DNA from: Dipteris shenzhenensis
Lineage: Eukaryota; Polypodiophyta; Polypodiopsida; Gleicheniales
Direction: 5' to 3' (one strand)
DNA: 64,000 nt
NCBI GenBank assembly: GCA_047967505.1
Contig: CM106538.1
The notes under the pieces are model-generated. The model worked only from the letters and a program-made list of their open reading frames with translations. It had not been told where the DNA came from and searched no databases. Below are positions 10,870 through 22,915 of this stretch, in pieces; position 1 is the first letter of the stretch, and each line of letters starts with the position of its first letter. The translations under genes and the position numbers were made by a program.

Positions 10870-12180
10870 ATACTTAAGCTAGGAAACCTTTTATTGTGAC
10901 TTGTGATGCCAATGCAACACAAATTGGATGTTTTCTTTCTCAAGATGGTAGAGTAGTGGAATATGAGTCTAGAAAACTTAGAAAACATGAAGAGAAATAC
11001 CCCACTCATGATCACGAATTGCTTGCTGTTGTTCATGCATTGAAACATTGGAGACATTTTCTACTTGGTGTGAAGTTTGAAATTTGAATGGATCATCAAA
11101 GTTTGAAATATATTCTTATTCAACCTTTGTTGAATACTAGATAGAGGTCATGGATGGATCTTCTTTTCGAATATGATTTTGAGATTAAATACATTGAGGG
11201 CAAAGAGAATAAGGTGGTTGATGCTTTGAGTAGACGCCCTCTTGTGAATGCCCTAACCATTGTTTATTTTGATTTAATGGAAAACATTAAGGCTAGACAA
11301 GCTTTCCAAGAATCAATCTGAGAGAGTCAAGGGAAGATTTCACTTAGTAAATGGGAATTTGCATTGTAATGACATACTTTGTGTGCCTAAACAATCTTCT
11401 TTTAAAGCTAAACTTTTACGTGAATGTCATGATGCATCATTCTCTAGACATGCAGGATATAACAAATCATATAGCAAGGTTAGAAAGTCTTTCTTTTGGC
11501 CTAATTTGAAGAATGATGTCCGTTGCTATGTTAGGGAATGTTTACATTGTCAATGAGTCAAAATTGAACAACATAGAATACCAGGTCTAATGGAACCCCT
11601 AGACATTTCTCTTCGAAAGTGGGAATCTATTTCAATGGACTTCATCACTGAATTGCCTATTACTAGAGGGGGTTATGATACTATTCTTGTTGTTGTTGAT
11701 CGTTTGACCAAAATGGCCCATTTCTTTCCAATGAAAAAGACTAATGGTGCTCTTGAGGTAGCCAAATTATTTGTAAGAGAAATCTTTTGCTTGCACGGTA
11801 TGCCTAAGAGTATTGTTTCTAATAGGGATGCAAAGTTCACATCTAATTTTTAGCATGCTACTACATTTAAATCCATAGGAACTGAACTTAAAGCCACGAG
11901 CACAGCATTTCAGCCGAAACAAATGGGGAAAATCAAATAGTAAATCATTTTCTGGAAGACATTCTTAGAATATATGTTATGAGAAGCAAACTAATTGGAT
12001 TGAATTCTTATATTTGGGTGAGTTTGCTTATAATAGTTCATGGCATAGCTCAATTCAAATGACTCCCTTTGAAGCTATATACGGATAAATTATCATTCAC
12101 CAGTTAATTTCTCTGATTCTGAGAAGAAAGTTGAAAATTTAAAACAAATGCTTGAGAGGATGGATGAGGAAGTCAAACAC
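10870..12180 (+). pseudogene. Ty3/gypsy retrotransposon pol fragment (RNase H and integrase)
   Basis: The frame starts inside the RT/RNase H region (VTCDANATQIGCFLS, then ESRKLRKHEEKYPTHDHELL, then EYDFEIKYIEGKENKVVDAL). It continues through an integrase zinc-binding domain (H..H...C..C between 11430 and 11555; YVRECLHCQ) and the integrase core ([30 protein letters not shown]). Protease, most of RT, gag and LTRs were not found. Stops replace expected Arg, Gln and Trp codons (EI-stop for EIR, NTR-stop for NTRQ, NF-stop for NFW), all by C-to-T or G-to-A changes. It is an old fragment without visible target duplication. Confidence 0.85.
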
Positions 12181-12540
12181 ATCTGACATTGTATCAAAAG
12201 CTAAGTAGAAAAATTCAAATTTGTGATTCGAAAAAATCGAGAAAATCGCTCGAATGATGCGAATGGAAGAAAAAATTGTTAAAAGAATGGTGACACATCA
12301 TGTTTTTTATTTAAATCGCCATGTCATCACCACAAATTCATACGAATAACTTTTATTCATACAAATAAAGTATTTTACAAATAATTTTGTATTAGGACGA
12401 ATACGTTCCTTTGATTTTGCATATAATCTCATTGTTTGCTAATTTTTCTTATCTCACACTTGGTTCCTCAGTCGAGCATAAGAGATCTAAAAAGAAAAAG
12501 AAGGAGAATAGTCCTCAAGGTTGTGAAAGCAATCTAGAAG
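12180..12540. other. AT-rich stretch, nothing recognised
   Basis: Lies between the gypsy fragment and the ~144-bp array. No open frame of note, RNA gene or terminal repeat was seen. Confidence 0.4.
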
Positions 12541-14290
12541 GTCTGAAATAAGATAGATTTTTGTTAGGGAGCTTTAGGATCTCATTTTGAGTTCCTGAGA
12601 TCTCTTGTTTGGATTTTGGTTTTGGTCTTTTCTTTTTTTTGTTGGAGTTCTAGGTTCTCTCTATTGAGTACCTTCGATCTCTTGTCATAAAAATATTTTA
12701 GATATTTATGTGTTTGAAATTTTTTTGTGAAAGTTCTAGGTTCTCTTTATTGAGTTCCCTCGATCCCTTGTGATAAAAAAAAATTAGATATTTATGTGTT
12801 TGAAATTTGTTTATGGGAGTTCTAGAATCTCCTTGTTGAGTTCCTTAGATCTTTTGTGATAAAATTTTTTTGTGAGAGTTTGAGGATCTCCTTGTTGAGT
12901 TCGTTAGATCTCTTGTGAGAAATATGTTTGTTTTTGTGTCTATGAAATTTGTTTGTGGGAGTTTTAAGATCTCCTTGTTGAGTTTCTTAGATCTCATGTG
13001 AATAGACTTTTGTACGTGGGAATTCTAGGATCTCTTTGGAGTTCCTTAGATCTCTTGTGAGAAATATGTTTGTGGGAGTTTTAAGATCTCCTTGTTGAGT
13101 TTCTTAGATCTCATGTGAATAGACTTTTGTACGTGGGAATTCTAGGATCTCTTTGGAGTTCCTTAGATCTCTTGTGAGAAATATGTTTTTTTTTGTGTCT
13201 ATGAAATTTGTTTGTGGAGTTTTAAGATCTCCTTGTTGAGTTTCTTAACTCTCATGTGAATAGATTTTTGTACATGGGAATTTTAGGATCTCTTTGGTGA
13301 GTTCCTTAGATCTCTTGTGATAAATGGGCTTGTTTTTGTGTCTATGAAGTTTGTTTGAGGGAGTTTTAAGATCTCCTTGGGATCTCTTTGGTGAGTTCCT
13401 TAGATCTCTTGTGATAAATGGGCTTGTTTTTGTGTTTATGAAATTTGTTTGTGGAAGTTCTAAGATCTCCTTATTGAGTTTCTTAGATCTCATGTGAATA
13501 GATTTTTATACGTGGGAGTTCTAGGATGTCTTTGGTGAGTTCCTTTGATCTCTTATGATAAATGGGCTTGTTTTTATGTCTATAAAATTTATTTGTGGGA
13601 GTTCTAAGATCTCCTTGTTGAGTTTCTTAGATCTCATGTGAATAGATTTTTGTACGTGGGAGTTCTAGGATCTCTTTGGTAAGTTCCTTAGATCTCTTGT
13701 GATAGATGAGCTTGTTTTTGTGTCTATGAAATTTTTTTGTGGGAGTTCTAAGATCTCCTTGTTGAGTTTCTTAGATCTCATGTGAATAGATTTTTGTACG
13801 TGGGAGTTCTAGGATCTCTTTGGTGAGTTCCTTAGATCTCTTGTAATAAATGGGCTTGTTTTTGTGTCTATGAAATTTTTTTGTGGGAGTTCTAAGATCT
13901 CCTTGTTGCGTTTCTTAAATCTCATGTGAATATATTTTTTTACGTGGGAGTTCTAGGATCTCTTTGGTGAGTTCCTTAGATATCTTGTGATAAATGGGCT
14001 TGTTTTTGTGTCTATAAAATTTGTTTGTGAGAGTTCTAAGATCTCCTTGTTGAGTTTCTTAGATCTCATGTGAATAGATTTTTGTATGTGGGAGTTTAGG
14101 ATATCCTTGTTGAATTCCTTAGATCTCTTGAGAGAAATCGGCTTGTTTTCATGTCTATGAAATTATTAAATTAGTTTGTGGAAGTTTTAATATCTCCTTG
14201 TTGAGTTCCTTAGATCTCTTGTGGGAATTTTTGTATGTGGGAGTTTTAGGATCTTCTCGTTGAGTTCCCTAGACCTCATGTGAGAAATAT
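12540..14290. repeat. Tandem array, ~144-bp unit built from two ~72-bp halves
   Basis: The phrase GGGCTTGTTTTTGTGTC recurs near 13326, 13421, 13565, 13709 (as GAGCTTG), 13853 and 13995, giving a spacing of 144 bp in the regular part. Each unit contains two related halves, one with GGATCTCTTTGGTGAGTTCC and one with AGATCTCCTTGTTGAGTTTC, so the 144-mer is a diverged dimer. Units before 13200 and after 14050 are more diverged or shortened. Small open frames on the minus strand follow the repeat and are not genes. Confidence 0.85.
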
Positions 14291-14639
14291 AATTTTATTG
14301 TGTTTGTATTCTCACACTTTCTTTAAATGAATATGTAATATTCTTTCAATAGAATGTGAAAGAATACAAAGAGTTTTAAAGTGTACGAATTGAAAGTTTT
14401 AAAAGTTATTAGAAGCGTTGTCTCATTCTTACACTTTCTTTTGAATGAATATTTGATATTCTTTCAATAGAATGTGAATTATTTTAAAAGAGCATGATTG
14501 AATGACAATTAATATATTGCATGCTTGAATGTGTTTTTCAAAGGATATGTGTTGTTTTTTATAAAATGTGTATTGCAATATGTTTCTATTGTATACTCAA
14601 ATTAGTTTTTTTTGCATTTTGTTTTTGGCAACTTTAATA

Positions 14640-16560
14640 GCATGGTGCGTGGCAAGATTTGGTCATACATGATGGAGATATGAAAAGTACATGCCTCGGT
14701 CTCTTTCTTGCAGTGTAAATATTGTGGACACAAATTCACATGTGGTTCTACTCGCATCAAGCAACATTTTCTTAGAATAGGCAGTGACGTTGGAGCTTGC
14801 ACATGCACTCCCCGTCTGATGTTATTCGGTTATGCAAATCATATTTAGAGAAAGTGAAGAAAGTGGTTAATTAGACCCTAATAAAAAATTGTGCAAATCA
14901 ACAAGATGCGAGCACTGAGGTTGATGAGACGGTTGAAGGAGAAGCACCAATAAATGCGAGGAGTGTATCCATACTTGAAGGTGATGTAGATATGCTAGCA
15001 AGCAGGTCATAGTTGAGCTTTGATGTGACTAATGGCTATCAAGTAAAGAAGAGAAAAAAGGGAGAACAATCTTCTATGGAGGATGGATTTCTTCGACAAC
15101 AAGTGCATGAAGGGCACTTAAGATGGAAAGAAGCATTTGTTAAAAATGGTATACCATCCAATGTCATGAGAAATGACACGTTTCATAATGCCTTGAAATC
15201 ATGTGCTAGACCACGATTTATTTTGCCAGATTATAATAAAATGCGTACCGATCATCTTGATAGAGTCAAACAAACTGTGGCAGATTGCTTGGAAAAAAAG
15301 ATATTGGACTTTATTCCTATATATGGGTGCACTCTTGCATTTGATGGATGGACTAGCAAGTAGGTCAAACCCTTGATAAATGTAATGTGCATTACTCCCA
15401 AGGGAACTATGTTTTTGGAGAGTATTGATACATCTCTAAAAGAAAAAACTTTGGCATATATTGTAAAAATATACGAAAGAGCAATTCGTAAAGTTGGTGG
15501 CAGTGAGAATGTTACTGCATTATTAATAGATAATGCATCGAATTACAAGACCACAGGTGAGATGGTCATGGCAAAGTATCCCACTTTGACATGGGTGCCA
15601 TGTGGCACTCATGCTCTCAACTTATTGATATTGGACAATTGCCATTTGTGCAACCAGTACTACAACATGCTAATGTCGTAGTGAGTTTTATAAAGAGTCA
15701 TTAATACTTGCATGCAATATTCAGAGAGCACTCTGTGAAGCAACTCAGGCAATTTTGTCAAACTAGATTTGCCACTTCTTTTCTAGTTCTTGCTAGATTG
15801 TTGGATCTACGTTAAGCTTTAGTTGAGACTGTTGCTAATAGACGATGGGTGAATTGGCTAGAAAAAAAGATGCAGTATGCAATGCTAGGCTCTAAATGTG
15901 TACATCTTGTACAATCATCTCTATTCTAGAAAAATGTTGAAAGAAGAAAAGAAGGTGTAGAGCCATTTGTAACAGTATTAAGGATGGTTGATGCTGATGC
16001 CTTTGTTATGGGTAAAGTGTATGGGAAGAAGTCAGAAGCAATACGACAAGTTAAAGAATTTGTGCACTTTGCTCCTAGGGAGAAGCAACAAGTGGTATAC
16101 GTGGCCGATAAGAGATGGAAGCAAATGCACATCCCTTTGCATGGAGCTGCATTTGCAGTACATCCACAATATCAAATGCATGCTCAGTCACAGAATCTTG
16201 AAGTCATAAGTAACTTTCGAGAGGTTTGTAAAAAGTTACTTCTTGGAGATCAAGGAAAATTGGCCTGCCAGCAACGACTGAGATATACGATCAATCGCAA
16301 AGGCTCTTTTGGAGATCCTTGGAATCTTGATGCTATTAAGACGACTATTGCACCTACTTGGTCGAAGGAATATGGTGGAGAGACATTGGAGTTATAGCAT
16401 GTTGCAACTCGTGTGCTCTCTATTGCTGCATCATTGGGTGCATGTGAGCAAAATTGAAGTGCATACGATTTTATTCATCCTAAGAGACGCAATTGCTTAA
16501 AGCCATCAAGAGCTGCAGATTTGGTATTTTTCTTTGGAATCTACGATTGTTGAAAGGATT
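14640..16560 (+). pseudogene. hAT-family transposase pseudogene (BED finger, DUF659, hAT dimerisation)
   Basis: Three domains of a plant hAT-like transposase appear in order on the plus strand. At about 14715-14805 there is a BED zinc finger (CKYCGHKF, then RIKQHFLRI...V.AC). At 15013-15680 comes a DUF659-type region (FVKNGIPSNV, CTLAFDGWTSK, LLIDNASNYK, PCGTHALNLL). At about 16400-16540 is the C-terminal dimerisation region (LSIAASLGACEQN-stop-SAYDFIHPKRRN), where the stop is a TGA in place of the conserved Trp. Several frame breaks separate the pieces, so it cannot encode a full protein. Element ends were not located. Confidence 0.85.
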
Positions 16561-17085
16561 TGATGTTGCGGCTAGGGTAGCAAGCGAAGCCATTATAATG
16601 AGAATCGCTAGACAACGATTGACTACAGACTTAGTTGCTGAGAGTGCATTCAGTGAAGAGGAAGACGAGCTTGAGCTACTCAGTGACAATAGCAAAGTCG
16701 AAGAGATATACGATATTGTATCTATGTTGAATGTAATATAGAGTGATAGAAGAATATGATAGGTGATAGAAGCGGTGGATGAAGCTCTAATTATATCGGA
16801 TATAATGTTGTATGTAAGGGGATGGATGCGAGAATATGTCAAGCGATGGGAGAGCATATATACTCATATCCATCTCGTCTCCTTTTGTATTGAAATCTAG
16901 AACCTTACGGTCTACAAGTGATATTGTGTTGTAATTATTGAGATTGTGGATGATTTTGGTATACATAATAGTTAGAGGTAATCTTGTGACTTGCAAATAC
17001 TTTCAAGGCAACATCGAAGGGAACATTAGAAAGTTGGAAAGGATAATTGAATATGCACAATCGAAGTTTATATTTTCAAGTCTCA
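16560..17085. other. 3' flank of the hAT pseudogene, nothing recognised
   Basis: Moderately AT-rich. The open frame at 16493-16741 ends in an acidic stretch that may be the C-terminal tail of the hAT transposase. No clear terminal inverted repeat was found before the R2 boundary at 17086. Confidence 0.4.
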
Positions 17086-17490
17086 AGGGTTGATCTAGCT
17101 ATTATGTGTACTAATTCATGTCGATATATTTTGATATTTTTGCATTAACTTTACAAGTCCACCTAATCCATTGAAAACCATGTAAATCACTTATACCACT
17201 TAGTTCACTTAAATAACTTAGTCCACTTAAATCACTTAAATCACTTAGTCCACTTAAATCACTTATACCACTTAATTCACTTAGATCACTTAAATCCATA
17301 GAAAATTACTTAAATCAATTATACCACTTAGTTCACTTAGATCACTTTAATCGCTTAAGTCACTTAAATCACCTAGTCCACTTAGATCACTTATACCACT
17401 TAAATCACTTAGTCCACTTATATCACTTATACCACTTAATTCACTTAAATCACTTAAATCACTTAGTCCACTTAAATCACTTAAGTCACT
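17086..17490 (+). repeat. Segment R2, left part (minisatellite up to element B)
   Basis: Begins with CTATTATGTGTACTAATTCATG, matching R1 from 4128, and runs through the 9-bp CACTTANNN minisatellite to TAAGTCACT, where element B begins. Continues at 24994. The last three bases, ACT (17488-17490), are the left target duplication of B. Confidence 0.9.
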
Positions 17491-17785
17491 CACAACAACA
17501 CAAAGAAACTATAGACGCGCTTGGTAGACGCGCAAAATAGCGGGTGCGTCTATAGGCGTTGCTTTAGTAGAGAAATTACGGGCGCGTCTATAGGCACAGC
17601 TAAACGCTCGTCTATTTGCGCATAAATCACCGCGTCTATTTGCGCATTTGACCTGAGAAAATACGGGCCCGTCTAACATCCCGTTTATTAGCGTGTCTAT
17701 TTGCGCATGTATTTGCGCGTTTATTTGCGCGTTTACACTGAGACTCAGACGCGCATTTAGACGCGTAAATAGATGCGCTCCTGAG
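17491..17785. repeat. Subterminal motif array, Tnp2-gene end of element B
   Basis: At least ten copies of TAGACGCG/CGCGTCTA variants in mixed orientation next to the terminal inverted repeat. Predicted binding sites for the element's own second protein by analogy with TNPA of En/Spm; not shown directly. Confidence 0.75.
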
Positions 17786-17945
17786 AATACAGAAAGTGAG
17801 ATTTTGGTGTACATCATTGCTTCCCAAACATTGCCCATGATTACCAAAGCACATAATTTTTTGCAAGCCCACATATACAAGAATTAAGTGAAATGAGGAG
17901 AATGAGACAATATGTAAAATAGTTTTGCCAATATCAATTGTGGGG

Positions 17946-20900
17946 CTACGGTTCAATCTCATCCTCAATGAGATCAACCCTTGCCAAACTATCTACTTCA
18001 AAATCCAAACAACTGTTTAGATCTACAAATACATTCAACCCACTACTACTTGTGCCACTCATGTGCTCATCGAAATCAACATCTCCAATGGTAGGCTCAT
18101 CCTCACGGGTAATGCCGGCCTCAATATCTATATCTCCTATCTCATGATCATCCTCCTCTCTTGTATCACGGTCATCATCACGTCCATGGCCATGATCATC
18201 CTCCATACGCTCCATATTAGTAAATGTACTATACATCACTTTGGAACGTGGCATAATAGGTATGACATACCACCATCTATTATTATCCACCATTGGTTGA
18301 TAGACAACCTAATTCAAACACAAATACAATCATGTTACTTTTCTTGCATCAAATATTTAAAAGCGAGTATTTTTATGTGTGTGCATAGTACCTGTTCACA
18401 TTGTTGCGGTAGTACTAGTGTGTCCTTCCTACTTTGCCAAAACTTTGTGGAGTCAATAGTTACAAAGCCACTTGCATGACGTTTTATTGTTGCATTAGGG
18501 CCTCTTTCCACCACGTCCTTAAACCACTTTACATCCAAAACATACACAAAGAAGCGTCGAAAGTCAAGCATAATGATATCTTGGATTATGCCACAATAAT
18601 CATCCATGGCTCCATTGGCTCCCTCAAAGCTAGCAATGACGCCGCAATCTTGTGTGTTTCTCTTATCATCAATCCGTTGTGTTCGAAAATGCTTGCCCTC
18701 ACACCATATAGCATTGAACATAGTGCACTACACCAAGAAAAAATCAATTAAATAAGCAATCTAAATTATAAAAAGCTCCTAACTTATGCATAACATTCTA
18801 TATACCGACCTTGCTCATGCATCCCCTAGCATACTCCCATTCTTCCTTTGTGATATGCATCCCCTCGTCTTTCTCTGCTTTCTCCATTTCATCAAGTAGC
18901 CAATCCACATGAATATCCTTTGGAAGTGCTCTTAGATGCTGAGGGTATGGCACACGAGATCCGTGGTGTGTACGAAAGAGGGCCCTTTCTTCTTGTCTTC
19001 TTGCCTTTGCATCCTCGTATCTTGTCACCCATCTAGTTTTCATCACATCAATATTAAGCACGCAAAAGAGGTTGATACTATTATGCAACTCTGTGTCTAT
19101 TACTTTGTTGTGTCCTTTTCCTTGAGGCACAATAGAGGTCATCCTTAGGTCTTCATCATCTCTCCATAGTCGTGGGAGAGAGCTATCCACATCAACAAGA
19201 AACTCAGAAATATATACAAGTGACTCTTGTACCAACCAACCCTCGGCCATGCTACCTTCGGGTCTTGCATTTTGTCTCACGAAGCCCTTCAAGGTCTTCA
19301 TGAAGTGCTCGAGGAAGAACAACCATCGTGCATGTATAGTACCGCATATAGCAATCTCATCCACCAAATGTACTATGAGATGTAGTTGGCTTGTGAGAAT
19401 AGAACGTGGAAATGTCTCCTCCACTAAACAAACCACCTCCACTGACATAACTCGAGCATTCTCAAGCGTGGTGGGATCTATTTCCTTTGAGCTCACATAC
19501 CTCACAAGCTCGCCCATCTTGTAAATACAATCTTTCACGTCCTTTGATGCACTACGTGAAATGCTAGTAGGTAGTATGAACTGAACCCGCGAGGAGGTGG
19601 TTGATTAGTTGCTTATAGCTATTCACTCACAAATTTGAAAGGAAAAATATATTATGCATATAAAATACTTACTTGGAGCATCTTCTGCCAATCATGAGAT
19701 TTCAAGCCATATAATTGCTCTACACCTCTTTTCTTGCTCTTTGTAAAGGCTCCCTTCAAAGACCTCATGCATCCAGTGGGAGTACGAATTGTAGTAATAG
19801 CGCACTTCACCATCGCCATCTCTAGCTTTGATAACATCCATGGTGCACGAGGTAAAAAAACACGCCCATTTGGTCTCTCTTGAGGCCAAGCTTCACGCAT
19901 CCTCCCTGTGGTACGTAGATCCTCCCTTATGCCTGCCGAATCTCGTGTCCCATTCAAATGCTCCCAAATGTGAGATGCCACATTCTTGAAGATATGCATG
20001 GGATCGAGCAGGTGATTGATCTTGAGGTGGGACCAATATGGTAAACGATAAAAGATGGAGTATCTAAACAAAATAAAGTGTTAGCGTGCAATCTTTACTT
20101 TCAACCAATATAGCCAATCTTTACTTCCAGCCAATAGTTACAAACCCTTACCGGCTCATGCCAAGTGGTGGAGGAGTCGTGGACTCGTCCCAAATTCTCA
20201 TCCAATCTCCCGCGGTGAGTGATTGTGGGAGGAGTTCATTCCAAGGGGAAACATATCTAGGATGATCAGGTGGGAGAAATCGATGGTGATTCTCATAGAT
20301 GACCTTATTCAATGCATCTGCCCGTGAGGCAACTAGCGAAGGACCACAAACAGGACATGCATGGTAACCCGATGTAGTGAGACCTGAACAATAGATGCAA
20401 TTAAGAGTGGAAGGTGGGTTTAGGGTGCCACGTCCTTTGCCTATTCATAATTAAAAAATGCAATGCTTACCTGAACACTCGCCATAGCCTGGGAAGTCAT
20501 GCATCGTCCACATCAAGACTGCTTTGCAGTTGAAGTCTCGTGATGAGAGAGGCCTGCTCACATCATGCACCTCGATACCTCTCCAAAGTATCTCTAGCTC
20601 ATCAATCAAAGGCTCCAAATAAACATCAGGGTTTTTGACTTTATGTTTCCCTGGAATTAGAAGGGATAGCATGACATGTCCTTTCTTAATAGCCATAGAG
20701 GGTGGAAGATTGTAATTCACCAATACCACTGGCCATACACTGTAAGACGTGCTTTTGAGACCAAATGGGTTCACACCGTCCATACCCAATCCAAGTCTCA
20801 AGCTCCTAGGTTCTTCCTTGAAGCTTGGCCATGTGTCTTCAATATGCTTCCACGCAGGAGAGTCTGCAGCAGTTCTCCACTTGCCATCGGTTGATTGATG

Positions 20901-21918
20901 GGAGGAATGCAATGACATGAGCTCTGCAATAAATTTGCACTTGAACATATGTTGGATGCGAGGGATTATGGGAAAATGTCGCAATACCTTACGAGGCACG
21001 TCCAAGGTTTTGAGATCTGCTCCATATCTTGCCTCTCCACAAGTAGGACACTCTCTTGCATCCTTATGTAGTCCACGAAACAAAACGCAATCATTGACAC
21101 ATGCATGGATGCGCTTGTAATCTAATCCTCCAAGAGAGGTCACATGTTGCCTTGCCATATCTCTTGAGGTCGGTAATTTATTCTCCCTTGGAAGCATTTG
21201 ACACAATAGCCTGTACGTGAAGACCATAAATGAGGAAAAGCATTCGAGTAATTGACCCACGCACATAATTCACCATGTTTGCAAAATCGACTTTAAAGCT
21301 TACTTGAGTAATGCATTCAAACTTGCATTGCTCCATCCATAGATGGTTTGCAAGTTTAGTAACTCAAGGGAGGCACGTAGAACAGAGCATTCAAACTTGA
21401 GTCGATGCTGCGGTAAAAAGATCATCCTGCTCCACGCTATTATCCCTCCCTTGATGGACATATAAATCCCGCACCATATCATCAAACACCTCCTCCTCCA
21501 TGGCTTCATGAGGTAATGGCGAAGGGCTACTATCACCATCACTCCATGCATCTGTAACGGTCCCTCCTGAAGATCCCACCTCATATCGCTGACGCTTCGC
21601 CTCCTCATGACGGGCATAGGGTAACATGTGCGGGTGTGGCACTGCATCCTGTATCAAATTAAAACGGGATCATAACTCAAACATATGAACACCCATAGGT
21701 ATCTCAATCAACCTTAACTTACAAACCCTTACCCTGTTTACGGTCACATCCCATTCTCCATACTTTGAGATATGATTGAGCGTAATCCTGCGTGCACGAT
21801 ACATGTTTCCTTGACATCGATCACACAGACATTTGATTTTTTGCTCCAACCACATTTCGCGATGGTGGATACGGAGGGATTCATCCTCACTGGAGCTACT
21901 TGTTGAAGATGGAGACAT
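17946..21918 (-). pseudogene. Tnp2-type CACTA transposase gene of element B, eight exons, one frameshift
   Basis: Exons by splice sites and comparison with A and C: 21918-21733, 21648-21304, 21210-20471, 20383-20152, 20063-19673, 19580-18810, 18727-18392 and 18308-17946. All junction phases agree, predicting about 1,124 aa once the frame is restored. Exon 1 is the transposase-associated domain (CDRCQGNMYRARR, HISKYGEW). Exons 3-5 are the Tnp2/Transposase_21 region (RDMARQHVTSLGG, CPTCGEARY, LGMDGVNPFG, LLDPMHIFKNV). Exon 6 is DUF4218, exons 7-8 are DUF4216-like with an acidic His/Asp-rich tail. It should catalyse excision and insertion of the family in the nucleus. Compared with C, exon 2 has lost 11 bp near 21407, which shifts the frame; no other stop was seen. 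The start codon is the first in-frame Met after an acceptor-like site, so an upstream exon is possible. Confidence 0.9.
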
Positions 21919-21974
21919 CCTACAGACAAACAACCCACCAAATTTGCTCTTCTTCAAATGCTTAATTTAAACTC

Positions 21975-22170
21975 TGTGTTGCGTCTATCGCCGCGTCTAT
22001 AGTCGCATCTAACATCGCGTCTATAGGCGCGTCTAAACGTGCGTCTACTCTGTGTATTTAAACGTGCCTATAGATGCGCTAATAGATGCGACTATAGACA
22101 CATCTACTCTGTGTATTCAGACGCGACTATAGACGCGCTAAATAGACGCGACTATAGACGCAGCTTTTAA
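21975..22170. promoter_or_regulatory. Central motif array of element B, Tnp2-gene side
   Basis: About a dozen GCGTCTATAG/TAGACGCG variants immediately upstream of the first recognised Tnp2 exon. It lies where the shared, divergent promoter region of the two genes is expected. Confidence 0.65.
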
Positions 22171-22426
22171 ACCTGCTTTTTGGCACGCCGCTTGCTTTGC
22201 TTTTCTTTTCATTACTTAAACTTCGCGAGCGGCTTCCTTCCTTCTTTATTAGCAGTTCCATAGATTCGAAGCTTAAGAGAGAGCCTCCCATACACAGTTC
22301 CAAGCTTTCACTCAAGAGAAAGGGACCGTACCTACACTTGCTTCCAAGCCTAAAGGAGAGGAGGAGTACGAACAAGGAGAAGAAACAAGTTTGGAAAAGA
22401 AAGATCCTTCCATACCTTTTTCCAAG

Positions 22427-22909
22427 TAAGTCCTTTTGGAGTTGTTCTTGCTTGCTCTTTCCAGTTTCGTACTTTTTCGCATCCAGGAAACACAAGATCT
22501 AGGTATGAGCGTCACGTTCTTTTGTCGGGCGCAACGTCCTTTTCGACTTTTTAGTATTCTCGCCTGTCGGAGCGCGTCTATAGGCACGTCTCAGGGTGCA
22601 TCTAAAAGTGCGTCTACAGGCACGTCTATCTGCGCGTCTGGCTTGTTGCAGACACACACAAACGCGTTTGTAGATGCTCATACAGACGCCCTGTTAAACG
22701 GACTTTTAAACGCACTATTAGATGCACTGTTAGACGGACTGTTAGATGGACTGTTAGACGCGCTTTTAAACGAATTGTTAAATGCTCTGTTAGACGTGTC
22801 TATAGACGTGCAAATCAGACGGGTCTATAGACGCGCTCTGACATAGCCTCTTTTTTCTTTCCCTTTCTTCAAAGCTCCCAAAGTAATAGATTTGTTTCCT
22901 ATTTTCCAG
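22427..22909 (+). promoter_or_regulatory. Probable 5' UTR intron of the second gene, carrying the other half of the central array
   Basis: A donor-like CCAA|GTAAGT at 22427 and an acceptor TTTTCCAG just before the ATG-bearing exon define a leader intron. The same donor is present in element C (complement near 34505), which supports it. Between 22560 and 22850 the intron is filled with TAGACGC/TAGACGG variants, so the presumed binding sites are transcribed but spliced out. Splicing is inferred. Confidence 0.55.
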
Positions 22910-22915
22910 TTCAAC

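Noticed and set aside
17693-17887. Cys/Ala/Phe-rich open frame in the element end
   Set aside because: It is a shadow of the CGCGTCTA motif array; the frame is not kept in A or C.
22127-22502. Overlapping open frames in the central region of element B
   Set aside because: They overlap each other on opposite strands, lie in the predicted leader of the second gene, and are not conserved in C (34501-34737).
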